DNA from: CAWBCR01 sp963787375
GTDB taxonomy: Bacteria; Chloroflexota; Anaerolineae; Aggregatilineales; UBA3940
Direction: 5' to 3'
DNA: 64,000 nt
NCBI GenBank assembly: GCA_963787375.1
Contig: CAWBCR010000008.1
Location: 1 to 64,000 of the forward strand
The notes under the pieces are model-generated. The model had not been told where the DNA came from and searched no databases. It was given only the letters and a program-made list of their open reading frames with translations. Position numbers and translations under genes: made by a program. Below are positions 1-8,166 of the stretch, piece after piece; position 1 is the first letter of the stretch, and each line of letters opens with the position of its first letter.

Positions 1-59
1 AGAGTAGGACCTGCTGCCGGTGGTTCCATGAATCGGCGGGCACGGAAATTGAGGGAAGT

Positions 60-441
60 GTGAGCGAGCAGCCGGGCGAGGGTCGGGGGAGACAGCCTGC
101 ATCGAAGATGCACCGGCCATCGTTCAGCTTGTTGAGCGGACTTTGACCCAAGAAGGTCTTCAAGGTCATAATCGCTACAGACGGTGAGAATGGGCTTGAT
201 CTGATCGATAGAGATCAAGCCCGAGTTGGTGCTGCTGGACTCGATGATGCCCGATAGTTGGGCTGTCTACAATACGATGAAAGCCGACGAGGCCATGAAG
301 GGCATCCCTGTGATTGTGATGACGGTGGAGCCCCCAGACAGTTTGCTGTACATAGCTGTCAGGGTGGATGACTACATCACCAAGCCGTTCAAACCCGAGG
401 TTCTGCTGCAGAGCGTCAACCGCGTGCTGGGCGAAGAATAG
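60..441 (+). pseudogene. Receiver-domain response regulator, copy 1, frameshifted
   Basis: A single CheY-like receiver domain, recognisable only when reading frames are joined. From a GTG start preceded by GAGGGAAG the protein reads VSEQP, then the acidic pair region CIEDAP, the phospho-acceptor block LVLLDSMMPD with Asp present, and the conserved Lys in YITKPF. Frames change near 80-92 (net +2 or -1), near 158 (+1) and near 207 (+1). The gene is a tandem duplicate of the next one: the segment before the start (TTCCATGA, ATTGAGGG) is also shared. No output domain is present, so it would act by protein contact in a two-component pathway if expressed. Either a decayed copy or a victim of base-insertion errors. 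Confidence 0.65.
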
Positions 442-492
442 GGCCTGATGGCGGTGCTTCCATGATTTAACGGTCTGGGAATTGAGGGTATG

Positions 493-905
493 ATGAGCGA
501 TCAGCCCGGCGAGAATCGAGCGAAGGATATTGTGCATCGATACAGAGCCGACCTACATTGAGCTTCTCAAGCTGATCCTGACCAAAGGCGGCTTCGAGGT
601 CATAGGTGCTGTGAGCGGTCAGGAAGGGCTCGATCTGATCAGCGGAGACCAGGCCCGATGTGATGCTACTGGAGCTGATGATGCCCGACATGCCCGGCTG
701 GGTCGTCTACCAGACGATGAAAGGCGACGAGGCTATGAAGGACATCCCGGTGATTATTGTGACGGCTAAAGCCGGGAAAATCGACAATGACCAGTTTGTT
801 GACATCGGACTTGCCGGGGTAAAGGGCTACATCACCAAGCCATTCACCCCTGCGGAGCTTCTGGAGAGTGTCAATCGCGTGCTGGGCGAGGCGGACGCAG
901 GCTGA
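493..905 (+). pseudogene. Receiver-domain response regulator, copy 2, frameshifted
   Basis: Second copy of the tandem receiver gene. Starting at ATG 493 (or 490) the joined frames give MSDQPARIERR, CIDTEP, LMLLEL-type acceptor block, IIVTA (switch Thr) and ITKPF (Lys), ending in VNRVLGEADAG. Both frame changes are +1, near 508 and near 644, in the same positions of the domain as two of the shifts in copy 1. The usual phospho-acceptor Asp is Glu here (MLLELMMPD), a change often treated as phosphomimetic; that functional reading is inference. Length after joining, about 137 residues, is normal for a stand-alone receiver. Confidence 0.65.
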
Positions 906-1169
906 GCCGAACAGCGCGTACCCGCGCGAGGCGTAGGCTTCGGCCAGCGTCGGGTCGAGCTTGATCGCCTGCCGGTAGTCGGCGATGGCCGCGTCGAGCG
1001 CGCCCGCGTTGTAGTGCGCGCTGCCCCGGTTCAGGTAGGCGGTCGCGTCGTCGGGCTGCGCGGCGATCTCCGCCGTGTACTTCTCGATGGCCTCCTGCGG
1101 CGTCAGCGCCTCGGCTTCTTCGTCGGTCTCTGCGTCAGCGGCGGGTGGAAGTGTGTCTGGTTCTGGCAT
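666..1169 (-). CDS. TPR-repeat protein, C-terminus lost
   Basis: The first ~90 residues carry an acidic, Pro/Ala-rich leader and then tetratricopeptide repeats (AYLNRGSAHYNAG..DAAIADYRQAIKLDP, then AEAYASRGYALFG). After the second repeat the frame stays open but runs antisense through the receiver gene at 493-905 and stops looking like TPR. The real protein therefore appears truncated at about 905, exactly where the receiver gene ends. This suggests a recombination junction that cut the gene. TPR proteins usually mediate protein-protein contacts; no specific role can be given. Confidence 0.5.
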   Translation of the reverse strand: MPEPDTLPPAADAETDEEAEALTPQEAIEKYTAEIAAQPDDATAYLNRGSAHYNAGALDAAIADYRQAIKLDPTLAEAYASRGYALFGSACVRLAQHAIDTLQKLRRGEWLGDVALYPGKSDVNKLVIVDFPGFSRHNNHRDVLHSLVAFHRLVDDPAGHVGHHQLQ

Positions 1170-1230
1170 CGGCTGTGTTCCTCGTTTCAGGGTATATGCC
1201 GATTATACCCGCTCATCCCCGCCTGATCCT

Positions 1231-1420
1231 GTTCCCCTCTCCGCCAAGCATAAACGCCGTAGGCGCGTTGCCGGAGAGCGGGTTAGGGGTGAGGTCCACC
1301 GCCCGCCACAAGCGAGCGTTTGGAAGAGCGGGCCGGCGGTGAGGGTTCCCCGGTCGGCTTCCAGCCGACTCACCAAACAAACGCACAGGTGCGTTTGCAC
1401 GTAGCCTGAGGATTGATCTC
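1231..1420. repeat. Palindromic repeat block (families A and B)
   Basis: 1231-1300 has the CCCCTCTCC ... GGAGAG ... GGGGTGAGGT arrangement found at eight other places in the window. It shares an AAGCATAAACGCC / GGCGCGTTGCCGGAGAG core with 39718-39752. It is followed by short hairpins TCGGCTTCCAGCCGA and AACGCACAGGTGCGTTTGCA that also occur at 43286-43592. No gene is seen between 1170 and 1420. Confidence 0.7.
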
Positions 1421-1940
1421 TCAGACGATCATGCCGACCATGCGATGCGGTAAGTGGGAATTGGAGGCCTCATCATCGAGGTCTGTTTGGAGAGCAAGCC
1501 AGGATTGCGCCCTTAAGAAAAGGGAGATATCGCTCCTGCTATCTGAAATGGAGATTTGTTCTGCATACCACTCGACAAGCAATTCGTAGGTGAGGGCACT
1601 GTTCTCGCGATCTGCCATGGAGAGAGCAATCCCTACTATCTCATCAGTAGATGTCATCAAGTCATAACCATTCAGGCGAAGGAAAAGTATCGATACCATC
1701 ATTCCAGTACGTTTGTTGCCATCATGAAACACGTGCCCTGTGATGATAATCCATGCCAAAATGGCAGCTTTGTGTGCCATAATGAGATGGGTCCTCACCG
1801 AACAGTGTCGTATCGACTGCGGCCAGGACCCATTCTAGACTTCCGCGATTTCTAAGATTGTCTACACCTAAGAACGAGCCACCATATCTACCTATTTGAT
1901 CCCGATTGAGTGATATTACGAAATCAAGATCTTTAAACAT
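1421..1940 (-). pseudogene. doc: Fic/Doc family toxin (death-on-curing), one frameshift
   Basis: The joined protein starts MFKDLDF, has the Doc N-terminal segment ending VDTTLFGEDP, and after a +1 shift at about 1787 continues LIMAHKAAILAW and the Fic motif HVFHDGNKRTG, whose His and Asn/Lys/Arg are the catalytic and nucleotide-binding residues. Doc toxins phosphorylate EF-Tu. About 173 codons is longer than typical Doc (~125); the last ~45 residues reach into the neighbouring palindromic repeat. The gene begins directly after the stop of the small upstream gene (TAAATG), consistent with a two-gene operon. Base composition is clearly poorer in GC than the rest of the window, so horizontal transfer is likely. 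Confidence 0.7.
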
Positions 1941-2132
1941 TTAGAGCCCCGCTAGTTTGCGCCATGCTTCATCAAACTCGGTGAATAGACGTTCGGCCTC
2001 AACTCTCCAGTCAAGAGTTGTCGGATCCTCAAACGTGTTACCTAGAACAGTGAACCGACGGAAAGTCGCCACCGATACATACACGCCTTGGTTTACCGTC
2101 TCAGTGTCAGCCCGCAACTCCTGATACGGCAA
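1941..2132 (-). CDS. Small protein upstream of Doc, possible antitoxin remnant
   Basis: About 63 residues from a TTG codon, ending EAWRKLAGL, with its TAA abutting the Doc ATG. Position and spacing are those of an antitoxin, but the sequence is not recognisable as Phd. The frame upstream contains a stop and another short ATG frame starting MSQQEKSEVLGF at about 2229, so the true N-terminus may be lost or frameshifted. No function is assigned. Confidence 0.35.
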   Translation of the reverse strand: MPYQELRADTETVNQGVYVSVATFRRFTVLGNTFEDPTTLDWRVEAERLFTEFDEAWRKLAGL

Positions 2133-2230
2133 AGGGAACTAAACACCGATGACGAGAAATCGTTCTTCATTTACTCCACAATGAATGTGTGGCTAAATCC
2201 AAGCACTTCAGACTTTTCTTGCTGAGACAT

Positions 2231-3115
2231 TCAATCACCCCCCGTTGACGGGTTAAGTTCTTGAGAAAAGTAGTGCTTTCTCTGCACCCATTTAAACCCC
2301 TCGTGTTTCGTAATCGTGGCGATATCCACAGGCCCGCCCACAGTTGGCGCTCCGGGTGCGAATTTTGAGAAGTTATAGTTGTTTCTACAAAGGAACCTCG
2401 CTAGGTCAATTGCATCCTGAATAGGCATTGGCGGTATGACCATCGGGACGCTTAGGCGGTCGCGCAATCCTTGTGCGATGCGCTTGGCCTCGTCGCTTGA
2501 TAGGCCCAAATCCTGCAAAGCATTTGCAGTTCCCGTTCTATGCCTAAGGTAAAGACGAGTGATTGCCTCTGGCTCACCATTCCAGGTAATACCCGCCTCA
2601 TTCTCTCGGCGGATCGGGTTCGGTCCTTCTAGGTTTCCATCAATCAGGTGGATAATCCACTCTTCCGCAAAGTCATGTTGCTTATCATCCTCAGTAGAGT
2701 ATCCTGCCACCATGAATCCCAGCAGAGATTTCATAGCCGCCTTGCTGAAGGCTTCCTGGTACCTATCAAACATGAAACCGGCTAGGTCCTTGGCAACGTC
2801 CTCAATCATGTAGGATTTCTTGGTGCGGCTGGCCATCACAGTCTTGCGGAAGTCTTTCATCAGGGTCGAGATGGATGCCTGCCCTATGCTACCCATTCCC
2901 CAGGTAATTGCACCAAGGGGCACACCTTTGCAGAGATTGTAGACTTTGTCCGCATTGTAATATACATTCACAACTCCAGCAGGCCCACCCGGCGTCTGTT
3001 GTTGAAAAATGGTTGATGCACTGTCTGAAGCCAGTACTACGCCATCAATCACCTTCACTGAGATCGCGATTGTCAAGCTTCGCCCCCTGATTTCACCCTT
3101 CGTGAAGGAATACAT
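2231..3115 (-). CDS. Proteasome-like (Ntn-hydrolase fold) protein, copy 1
   Basis: A 294-residue protein with the start of a proteasome-type fold (AISVKVIDGVVLASDS) and a C-terminal block VGGPVDIATITKHEGFKWV. This matches the protein at 58179-58898 (GIVMASDS near the N-terminus and VGGPIDVLVI near the C-terminus), so the two are paralogues. It has a 12-residue-plus extension before the fold and no Thr exposed at residue 1 or 2 as in active 20S beta subunits; autocatalytic activity is therefore doubtful. No ATPase partner is nearby. The gene lies in the low-GC island with Doc. The frame is intact. Exact role unknown. Confidence 0.55.
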   Translation of the reverse strand: MYSFTKGEIRGRSLTIAISVKVIDGVVLASDSASTIFQQQTPGGPAGVVNVYYNADKVYNLCKGVPLGAITWGMGSIGQASISTLMKDFRKTVMASRTKKSYMIEDVAKDLAGFMFDRYQEAFSKAAMKSLLGFMVAGYSTEDDKQHDFAEEWIIHLIDGNLEGPNPIRRENEAGITWNGEPEAITRLYLRHRTGTANALQDLGLSSDEAKRIAQGLRDRLSVPMVIPPMPIQDAIDLARFLCRNNYNFSKFAPGAPTVGGPVDIATITKHEGFKWVQRKHYFSQELNPSTGGD

Positions 3116-3241
3116 TGATCAATAAACGGTTCATGAAAAGTATACACCAGAATACTCTTCCAGATTCCCTCAATGATGCGCTCATGCGACTACGTTAGCA
3201 AACTCTAACCCCCCGTTATACGGATGATCAACGCCACCCCC

Positions 3242-3290
3242 TTGATCTCTCTCCCCGCCCTACCCTACAATACATACAGAACATTAGTTC
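3242..3290 (+). promoter_or_regulatory. Promoter with LexA-like operator
   Basis: TTGATC at 3242-3247, an 18-base spacer and TACAAT at 3266-3271 form a good -35/-10 pair. Seven bases further on, GAACATTAGTTC (3279-3290) is a perfect GAAC-N4-GTTC palindrome, the SOS-box form used by LexA/DinR of Gram-positive bacteria. It would cover the transcription start. An ATG follows at 3293. Confidence 0.5.
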
Positions 3291-3825
3291 TAATGCTTTG
3301 CCGCAAAGCGAAGCGCATCATCTCACGGCGCTCGCGCGCGCGCCGCGCCCGCAGCGGGACCCCCGGCAGGCAGATCAAGATGATCGCCCACCGCCCGCCA
3401 ACAGCACGGCCCGCGCGCCGCGCCCGCCCCGTCCGCCGCCTGACGCTGACTATGGATTGTCGCGCAGGGGGCCTCGGTGGCGAGAAGGAAGGACATCGGT
3501 CACACGGGATTCCGCATCACAGCGCCTGCAGCGCGCCCGCCGCAAGATCGGTGACCGCCCAATCGGGCGGGGGCGGCGGCGGGATAGTCAGGCGCTCGGA
3601 AGGTCGATGGCAGCTTGCCGCGCTTCGGCGGCCATCGTGTGCAGGAGGCCGCGCCCACAGCTTCGGCCCCCCACCCCGTCGTGTTCCACCCGGCCCCCGC
3701 CGACCGTGGGCACCCACAAACTGAATACACTGCCGCGAGCAGCACATCCGGGGAGTTTTCTCCCCTCCCTCCAGGCGGCGCAGCCGCCGTCAAGCGGGCC
3801 GGGGAGAGGGGGGTGGGGGTATCCC
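3291..3825. other. Gene-poor stretch behind the SOS-like promoter
   Basis: An ATG frame from 3293 to about 3724 starts MLCRKAKRIISRRSRAR and stays Arg-rich and low in complexity; no family is recognised and coding potential is doubtful. 3757-3823 is another family A palindrome (CCCCTCCCTCC ... GGGGAGAGGGGGG) just before the end of asnS. Confidence 0.4.
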
Positions 3826-5163
3826 CTACGGGTACATCCGCTTCAGCATCCTCGGGAACGGCACCGCTTCGCGCAGGTGCTGCGACCCGCAGATCCACGA
3901 CACGGTCCGCTCCACCCCCAGCCCGAACCCGGCGTGCGGCACCGACCCATACTTGCGCAGGTCGATGTACCACTTGTAGTGCTCCGGGTTCACGCCAAAG
4001 TCGACGATGCGCTGCATCAGCAGGTCGGGGTCGGCGATGCGCTCGCTGCCGCCGGTGATCTCGCCGTAGCCCTCCGGGGCCAGCAGGTCCACCGACCGGC
4101 ACACCTCAGGCCGGCCCTCCACCGGCGTCATGTAGAACGCCTTGACCGCCGTCGGGTAGTGGTACACAAACACCGGCCTGTCGAACTGCACCGTCAGCGC
4201 CGTCTCGTGCGGGGACCCGAAATCCTCGCCCCACTCGATCTTCAGCAGTTCTTTCTGCTCCGGATCGTCGGTCTCGTCGCGGAGTTGGTGCAGCCGCTCG
4301 ACGGCCTCGTCGTAGCTGATCCGTGGGAAGGGTGGGCTGACGCGCTCCAGCGCGCTCGTATCGCGCTCCAGCACCTTCAGCTCTTCGCGGCGCTCGGCCA
4401 GCACCGTCTGCACGATGGATGACACGAAGTCCTGCTCCATGTCCATCAGGTCTTCCAGCGAGAAGAAGGCCATCTCCGGCTCGACCATCCAGAACTCGGT
4501 CAGGTGGCGGCGCGTCTTCGACTTCTCGGCGCGGAACGTCGGCCCGAAGCAGTACACCTTGCCAAAGGCCATGATGTCCGCCTCGTTGTAGAGCTGCCCG
4601 GTTTGCGCCAGGTAGGCCGGCTCGTCGAAGTAGTCGACCTCGAACAGCGAGGTGGTGTTCTCGCCGGCGGTCGGCGTGATGATCGGCGTGTCCATGTTGA
4701 GGTAGCCGTGATCGTCCAGCCAGTTGCGGATGGCCCGCGTCACGGTCGCCCGGATGCGCAGAGTCGCCCACTGCTGCGACGATCGGATCCACAGGTGCCG
4801 GTTGTCCATCAGGAACTCGGTGCCGTGCTCCTTCGGCGTGATCGGGTACGCCTCGGCGATCTGCAACGCCTCGATGGCCGTCACGCCCAGCTCGTAGCCG
4901 CCGGGCACGCCGGGCGCGCGCTCGTCCTTGCGGATGGTGCCCGTCACGCGCAGCGACGACTCCTGCGTCAGCGCCAGCGCCGCCGCGAACACCTCCTCGC
5001 TGACGCTCTTCTGGAACACCACGCACTGGGCGATGCCGGTGCCGTCGCGCAGCAGCAGGAACTGGAGCTTGCCCTTGTCGGTCTTGTTGTACAGCCAGCC
5101 CTGCAGGGTGACTTCCTGCCCGTCGTAGTGGGCGATATCTTCGATGGCAATGATTTCGGCCAC
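3826..5163 (-). CDS. asnS: Asparagine-tRNA ligase
   Basis: Charges tRNA-Asn with asparagine in the cytoplasm. The 445-residue protein has an N-terminal OB-fold anticodon-binding domain (VTLQGWLYNKTDKGKLQF) and a class II catalytic core: motif 2 with FRAEKSKTRRHLTEF and motif 3 GFGLGVERTVSWI near the C-terminus, ending FPRMLKRMYP as in AsnRS. Length is normal for the family. The GTG start at 5163 is chosen because AAGGAG lies 8 bases upstream; no in-frame ATG fits. It is a single gene followed by a palindromic repeat. Intact. Confidence 0.95.
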   Translation of the reverse strand: MAEIIAIEDIAHYDGQEVTLQGWLYNKTDKGKLQFLLLRDGTGIAQCVVFQKSVSEEVFAAALALTQESSLRVTGTIRKDERAPGVPGGYELGVTAIEALQIAEAYPITPKEHGTEFLMDNRHLWIRSSQQWATLRIRATVTRAIRNWLDDHGYLNMDTPIITPTAGENTTSLFEVDYFDEPAYLAQTGQLYNEADIMAFGKVYCFGPTFRAEKSKTRRHLTEFWMVEPEMAFFSLEDLMDMEQDFVSSIVQTVLAERREELKVLERDTSALERVSPPFPRISYDEAVERLHQLRDETDDPEQKELLKIEWGEDFGSPHETALTVQFDRPVFVYHYPTAVKAFYMTPVEGRPEVCRSVDLLAPEGYGEITGGSERIADPDLLMQRIVDFGVNPEHYKWYIDLRKYGSVPHAGFGLGVERTVSWICGSQHLREAVPFPRMLKRMYP

Positions 5164-5241
5164 GGCGTGTCTCCTTCTCAGATGCAGTGGGGATGGTCGC
5201 GGAGATTGTACCCCACGGCGCAGGGCGGGCAAAAGCGGGCC

Positions 5242-6564
5242 TCAGGAAACCAGCCCCTCGCTGATGACCTGCGTGACCTCGCGGTTGATCACGTCGGCGT
5301 AATCGGGGAACTCGCGGCGCAGCGCCCACAGCGTACCGACCGCCTGCCTGCGCACGATCTTGGCGCGGTCGCGCAGCAAGGGGAGCAGCAGCGACACCAC
5401 ACGGTGATCGTGTGCCCGGCCCAGCGCGATCACGGCTTTGCGCCGCACCTCGGAGTGCCCGTCGGCCAACGCCTCGGCCAGCGCGTCGAAGGCGTCGGGA
5501 TCGTGGTAGCGGGCCAGCGCCACGACCGCATCGCGCCGCACCCGCATTTCGTGGTCCGACAGCATCGCGCGGATCGCCGGAACCGCGCCGCGCAGCCGTC
5601 GCCTGCTGGCGACCATCATCGCCAGGCGGCGGATCTGCTCGTCGTCGTGCTCAAGCAGCGCCACGATCTTCGGGACGTCGCTGCGGCGGCGGGCGTGGCT
5701 CAGCGCGCGGGCGGCGGGGGTCCGCAGGAAGACCTCGTCGCCGGTTAGCAGGTCGAACAGCAGCGGCGTGACGCGCGGATCGCGGAAGCGCGACAGCGTG
5801 CCCACCGCCTGGATGCGGTACAGGTCGCCCGCGGAGCGGTCGGCGGCAGCCCGCAGCAGCGCGTCGAGCACCTCGCGAGGCCGCACCACGCCCAGGAACA
5901 CCCGGACTTCGTGCAGGTCCAGCCCGACCTGCCGATTGAGCGCCAGCGGCGCGATCCAGTCGGCAAGCTGGGGGATGGTCGACGGGTCGGCCCGGCAGAT
6001 GCGGGCCAGCACCTCAAACGCCCGCATGACGCGAATGTGCGAGTCGCCGACGTCCTCGGCTGCTGCAGCCATCAGCGGCGGCAGCGCCACTGCCCCCAGC
6101 CTGACCAGCGCGTCGCGGGTGACCGCCGTCATGCTGTAGATCGTGCCGGCGAGCAGCAGCCCGACCAGCGCATCGGCGGCGCGCGGGTCGGCGGTGTCGC
6201 CCAGCCGCTCGATCAGCAGGCGCGGCGTCAGGTAATCGTGGCTCCGCAGCGCCTCGTCGAGCAGGTCGATCAGCACCGGGACTGTCCGCGGGCGGCTCTC
6301 GGGATGCGCCACGGCCAGCATGGCGATCACGCGGGTGGCGGCGTAGCGTTTGCGCAGTTCGTCGTCGTGCAGCAGGCTGATCAGCTGCGGCAGCGCCCCG
6401 GCCAGCCGTGCAACCAGCGCCTCGTTCGAGAGCGCGCTGTCCTCGTCGAAATCCAGCAGGGCGCGCAGCAGCAAATCCTCGCCGCCGATGAACGGCTCGC
6501 GCCCGGTCATGTCGCTGCCGGCAGGCAGGGAGGGCTCGCGGCCTGTGGTGGGATCGTCGCTCAT
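5242..6564 (-). CDS. HEAT-repeat (PBS lyase-type) protein
   Basis: 440 residues composed largely of ~30-residue helical repeats of the type RRDAVVALARYHDPDAFDAL and VRRKAVIALGRAHDHRVVSLL, typical of PBS-lyase HEAT-like repeats. The first ~35 residues are a charged leader. Such proteins are scaffolds; no catalytic motif is seen. It has no signal peptide. It lies between asnS and a membrane protein on the same strand, with 32 bases to the next gene, so it could share a transcript with the upstream membrane genes. Confidence 0.7.
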   Translation of the reverse strand: MSDDPTTGREPSLPAGSDMTGREPFIGGEDLLLRALLDFDEDSALSNEALVARLAGALPQLISLLHDDELRKRYAATRVIAMLAVAHPESRPRTVPVLIDLLDEALRSHDYLTPRLLIERLGDTADPRAADALVGLLLAGTIYSMTAVTRDALVRLGAVALPPLMAAAAEDVGDSHIRVMRAFEVLARICRADPSTIPQLADWIAPLALNRQVGLDLHEVRVFLGVVRPREVLDALLRAAADRSAGDLYRIQAVGTLSRFRDPRVTPLLFDLLTGDEVFLRTPAARALSHARRRSDVPKIVALLEHDDEQIRRLAMMVASRRRLRGAVPAIRAMLSDHEMRVRRDAVVALARYHDPDAFDALAEALADGHSEVRRKAVIALGRAHDHRVVSLLLPLLRDRAKIVRRQAVGTLWALRREFPDYADVINREVTQVISEGLVS

Positions 6565-6596
6565 GGCTCACTTGCTCCTGACAGACCAGCCAGTCC

Positions 6597-8078
6597 TCAG
6601 TGATAGACGTTCAGCGCGGCCTGGAAGGCCAGCGTTTGCAGTACCAGCAGGCCGCTCAGCAGCACGCCGTAACCCGCCGGGCTGACGTTCTCCCCGGCGA
6701 TGTCGTGCGCGGCAGCCCAGGCCAGCAGCGGCATCACGTACAGCAGCGTGCGGGCCGTCTCGCCGCGCAGCCCGCCCGACACGTCCATCGCGATCATCGA
6801 CAGCACAAACGCGGCCAGTAGCCAGTCGGCGGGACCCAGCCGGACGCGCAGGATCATGCCTTTGCCCAGCCGCAGCAGCCCGCGCAGATAGTGGAAGGCG
6901 ACCGGCACGCCGGCGAACAGCAGCACATCGTAGGGGTTGTAGAACAGCCACAGCCAGTAGGAGCGATTGCGGCTGTTTTCGTGTGAGTGCATCGCCGCCA
7001 GGAACGCGCCGATGGGATTGAAGCCGAACAGCAGCCAGGGGATGATCCACACAACCAGCCCGCCCGCCGCCAGCGCCAGCAGATCGAGAGCAAGCTGCTT
7101 CAGACCGGGACGGCGATAGTGGCCCGTATAGTGGAAGACCGTCACCAGCGCCAGCATCAATGCCAGCGGGATCATGCTGTAGCTCATGAAGGTGCCCAGC
7201 CCGCCGACCAGCCCGCCCAGCGCGATACGCCAGCGCTGGCGGTCGGCCAGCCCACCGGCGGTCAGCCACACCGCCGTGATGGCGATCAGCGCGTAAGTGC
7301 CGTCGACCACCGGCAGGAACAACGCCATGCCCGGCACAAACGCGTATAAGATCGCGGCCAGCCGCGCGGCGCGCTCGCCGCTGAGCCGCCGAGCCAGCCG
7401 GTACAGGGGCAGGATGCTGAGCGCATTGAGCGCCGGCACGATCAGCGACACAGCGATCCCGGCTACGATGTCGGGCGTCGCGTAGCTGTTGATCCAGCCG
7501 GGCAGGCCCGCCAGCCGGGGCTGAATCACCGGCGCGGCCAGCCGGGTGACGAACGGCAGCCCGCGAACGACGTGGATGATCGACCAGAAGAAGAGGGTAT
7601 TGCCGGGCGGGTGGCTGCGCTGGCGGTAGGCAAGCTGGGCATGCTGCGCGACGTAGGTGCGCAGGAATTCGGGCATATTGTCGATGCGGACGGCGGCCCC
7701 GAACACGCTGAAGTAGGCCGGATTGAGCGTGCGGGCCACGATCTGCAATCCGTGATGGCCGATGCTCATCACCGCCAGCCAGAAGGCGAACGCCAGCCCG
7801 GCCAGCGCCAGCAGCGTCCACACCCGCAGGCGGGCCAGGTTGCGCGTCAGAAGCGCCCACAGCCCGATCAGCCCAGCCACACCCAGCGGCAGCAGCAGCC
7901 ACGCGGGCCGCACGTCGGGCGGCCACACATGATGCCACTGCCATTCGGGCGGGTACGGTGCAGGGCCGCGCAGCAGCGGCGTCACGTCGAAGACAATCGC
8001 CGCGCTGAGCAGCAGCGTCAGGATGGTCACCGCGCGGGCCAGCGGGTCGCGCGAGAGGCGGCTGAAGAAGCGCTTCAT
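6597..8078 (-). CDS. Polytopic membrane protein, GT-C glycosyltransferase-like
   Basis: About 493 residues with ten or more hydrophobic segments. The start at 8078 (MKRFFSRLSRDPLARAV) puts a basic N-terminus before the first membrane span. A block FAFWLAVMSIGHHG, large periplasmic loop residues and the alternation of long helices resemble dolichyl-phosphate-sugar dependent GT-C proteins, but no clear acidic DxD/ExD pair is obvious, so the class is inferred. It lies downstream of the next gene on the same strand with about 90 bases between; the two may work on the same cell-surface glycan. Confidence 0.5.
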   Translation of the reverse strand: MKRFFSRLSRDPLARAVTILTLLLSAAIVFDVTPLLRGPAPYPPEWQWHHVWPPDVRPAWLLLPLGVAGLIGLWALLTRNLARLRVWTLLALAGLAFAFWLAVMSIGHHGLQIVARTLNPAYFSVFGAAVRIDNMPEFLRTYVAQHAQLAYRQRSHPPGNTLFFWSIIHVVRGLPFVTRLAAPVIQPRLAGLPGWINSYATPDIVAGIAVSLIVPALNALSILPLYRLARRLSGERAARLAAILYAFVPGMALFLPVVDGTYALIAITAVWLTAGGLADRQRWRIALGGLVGGLGTFMSYSMIPLALMLALVTVFHYTGHYRRPGLKQLALDLLALAAGGLVVWIIPWLLFGFNPIGAFLAAMHSHENSRNRSYWLWLFYNPYDVLLFAGVPVAFHYLRGLLRLGKGMILRVRLGPADWLLAAFVLSMIAMDVSGGLRGETARTLLYVMPLLAWAAAHDIAGENVSPAGYGVLLSGLLVLQTLAFQAALNVYH

Positions 8079-8166
8079 TTGCCCATCTCGATGATGCGTG
8101 GCAGATCCCCCCAATTTTGTGGCGGCGCAGCGGCGGCCCGCATCACGCGACACGCCTGTCTGCCAC

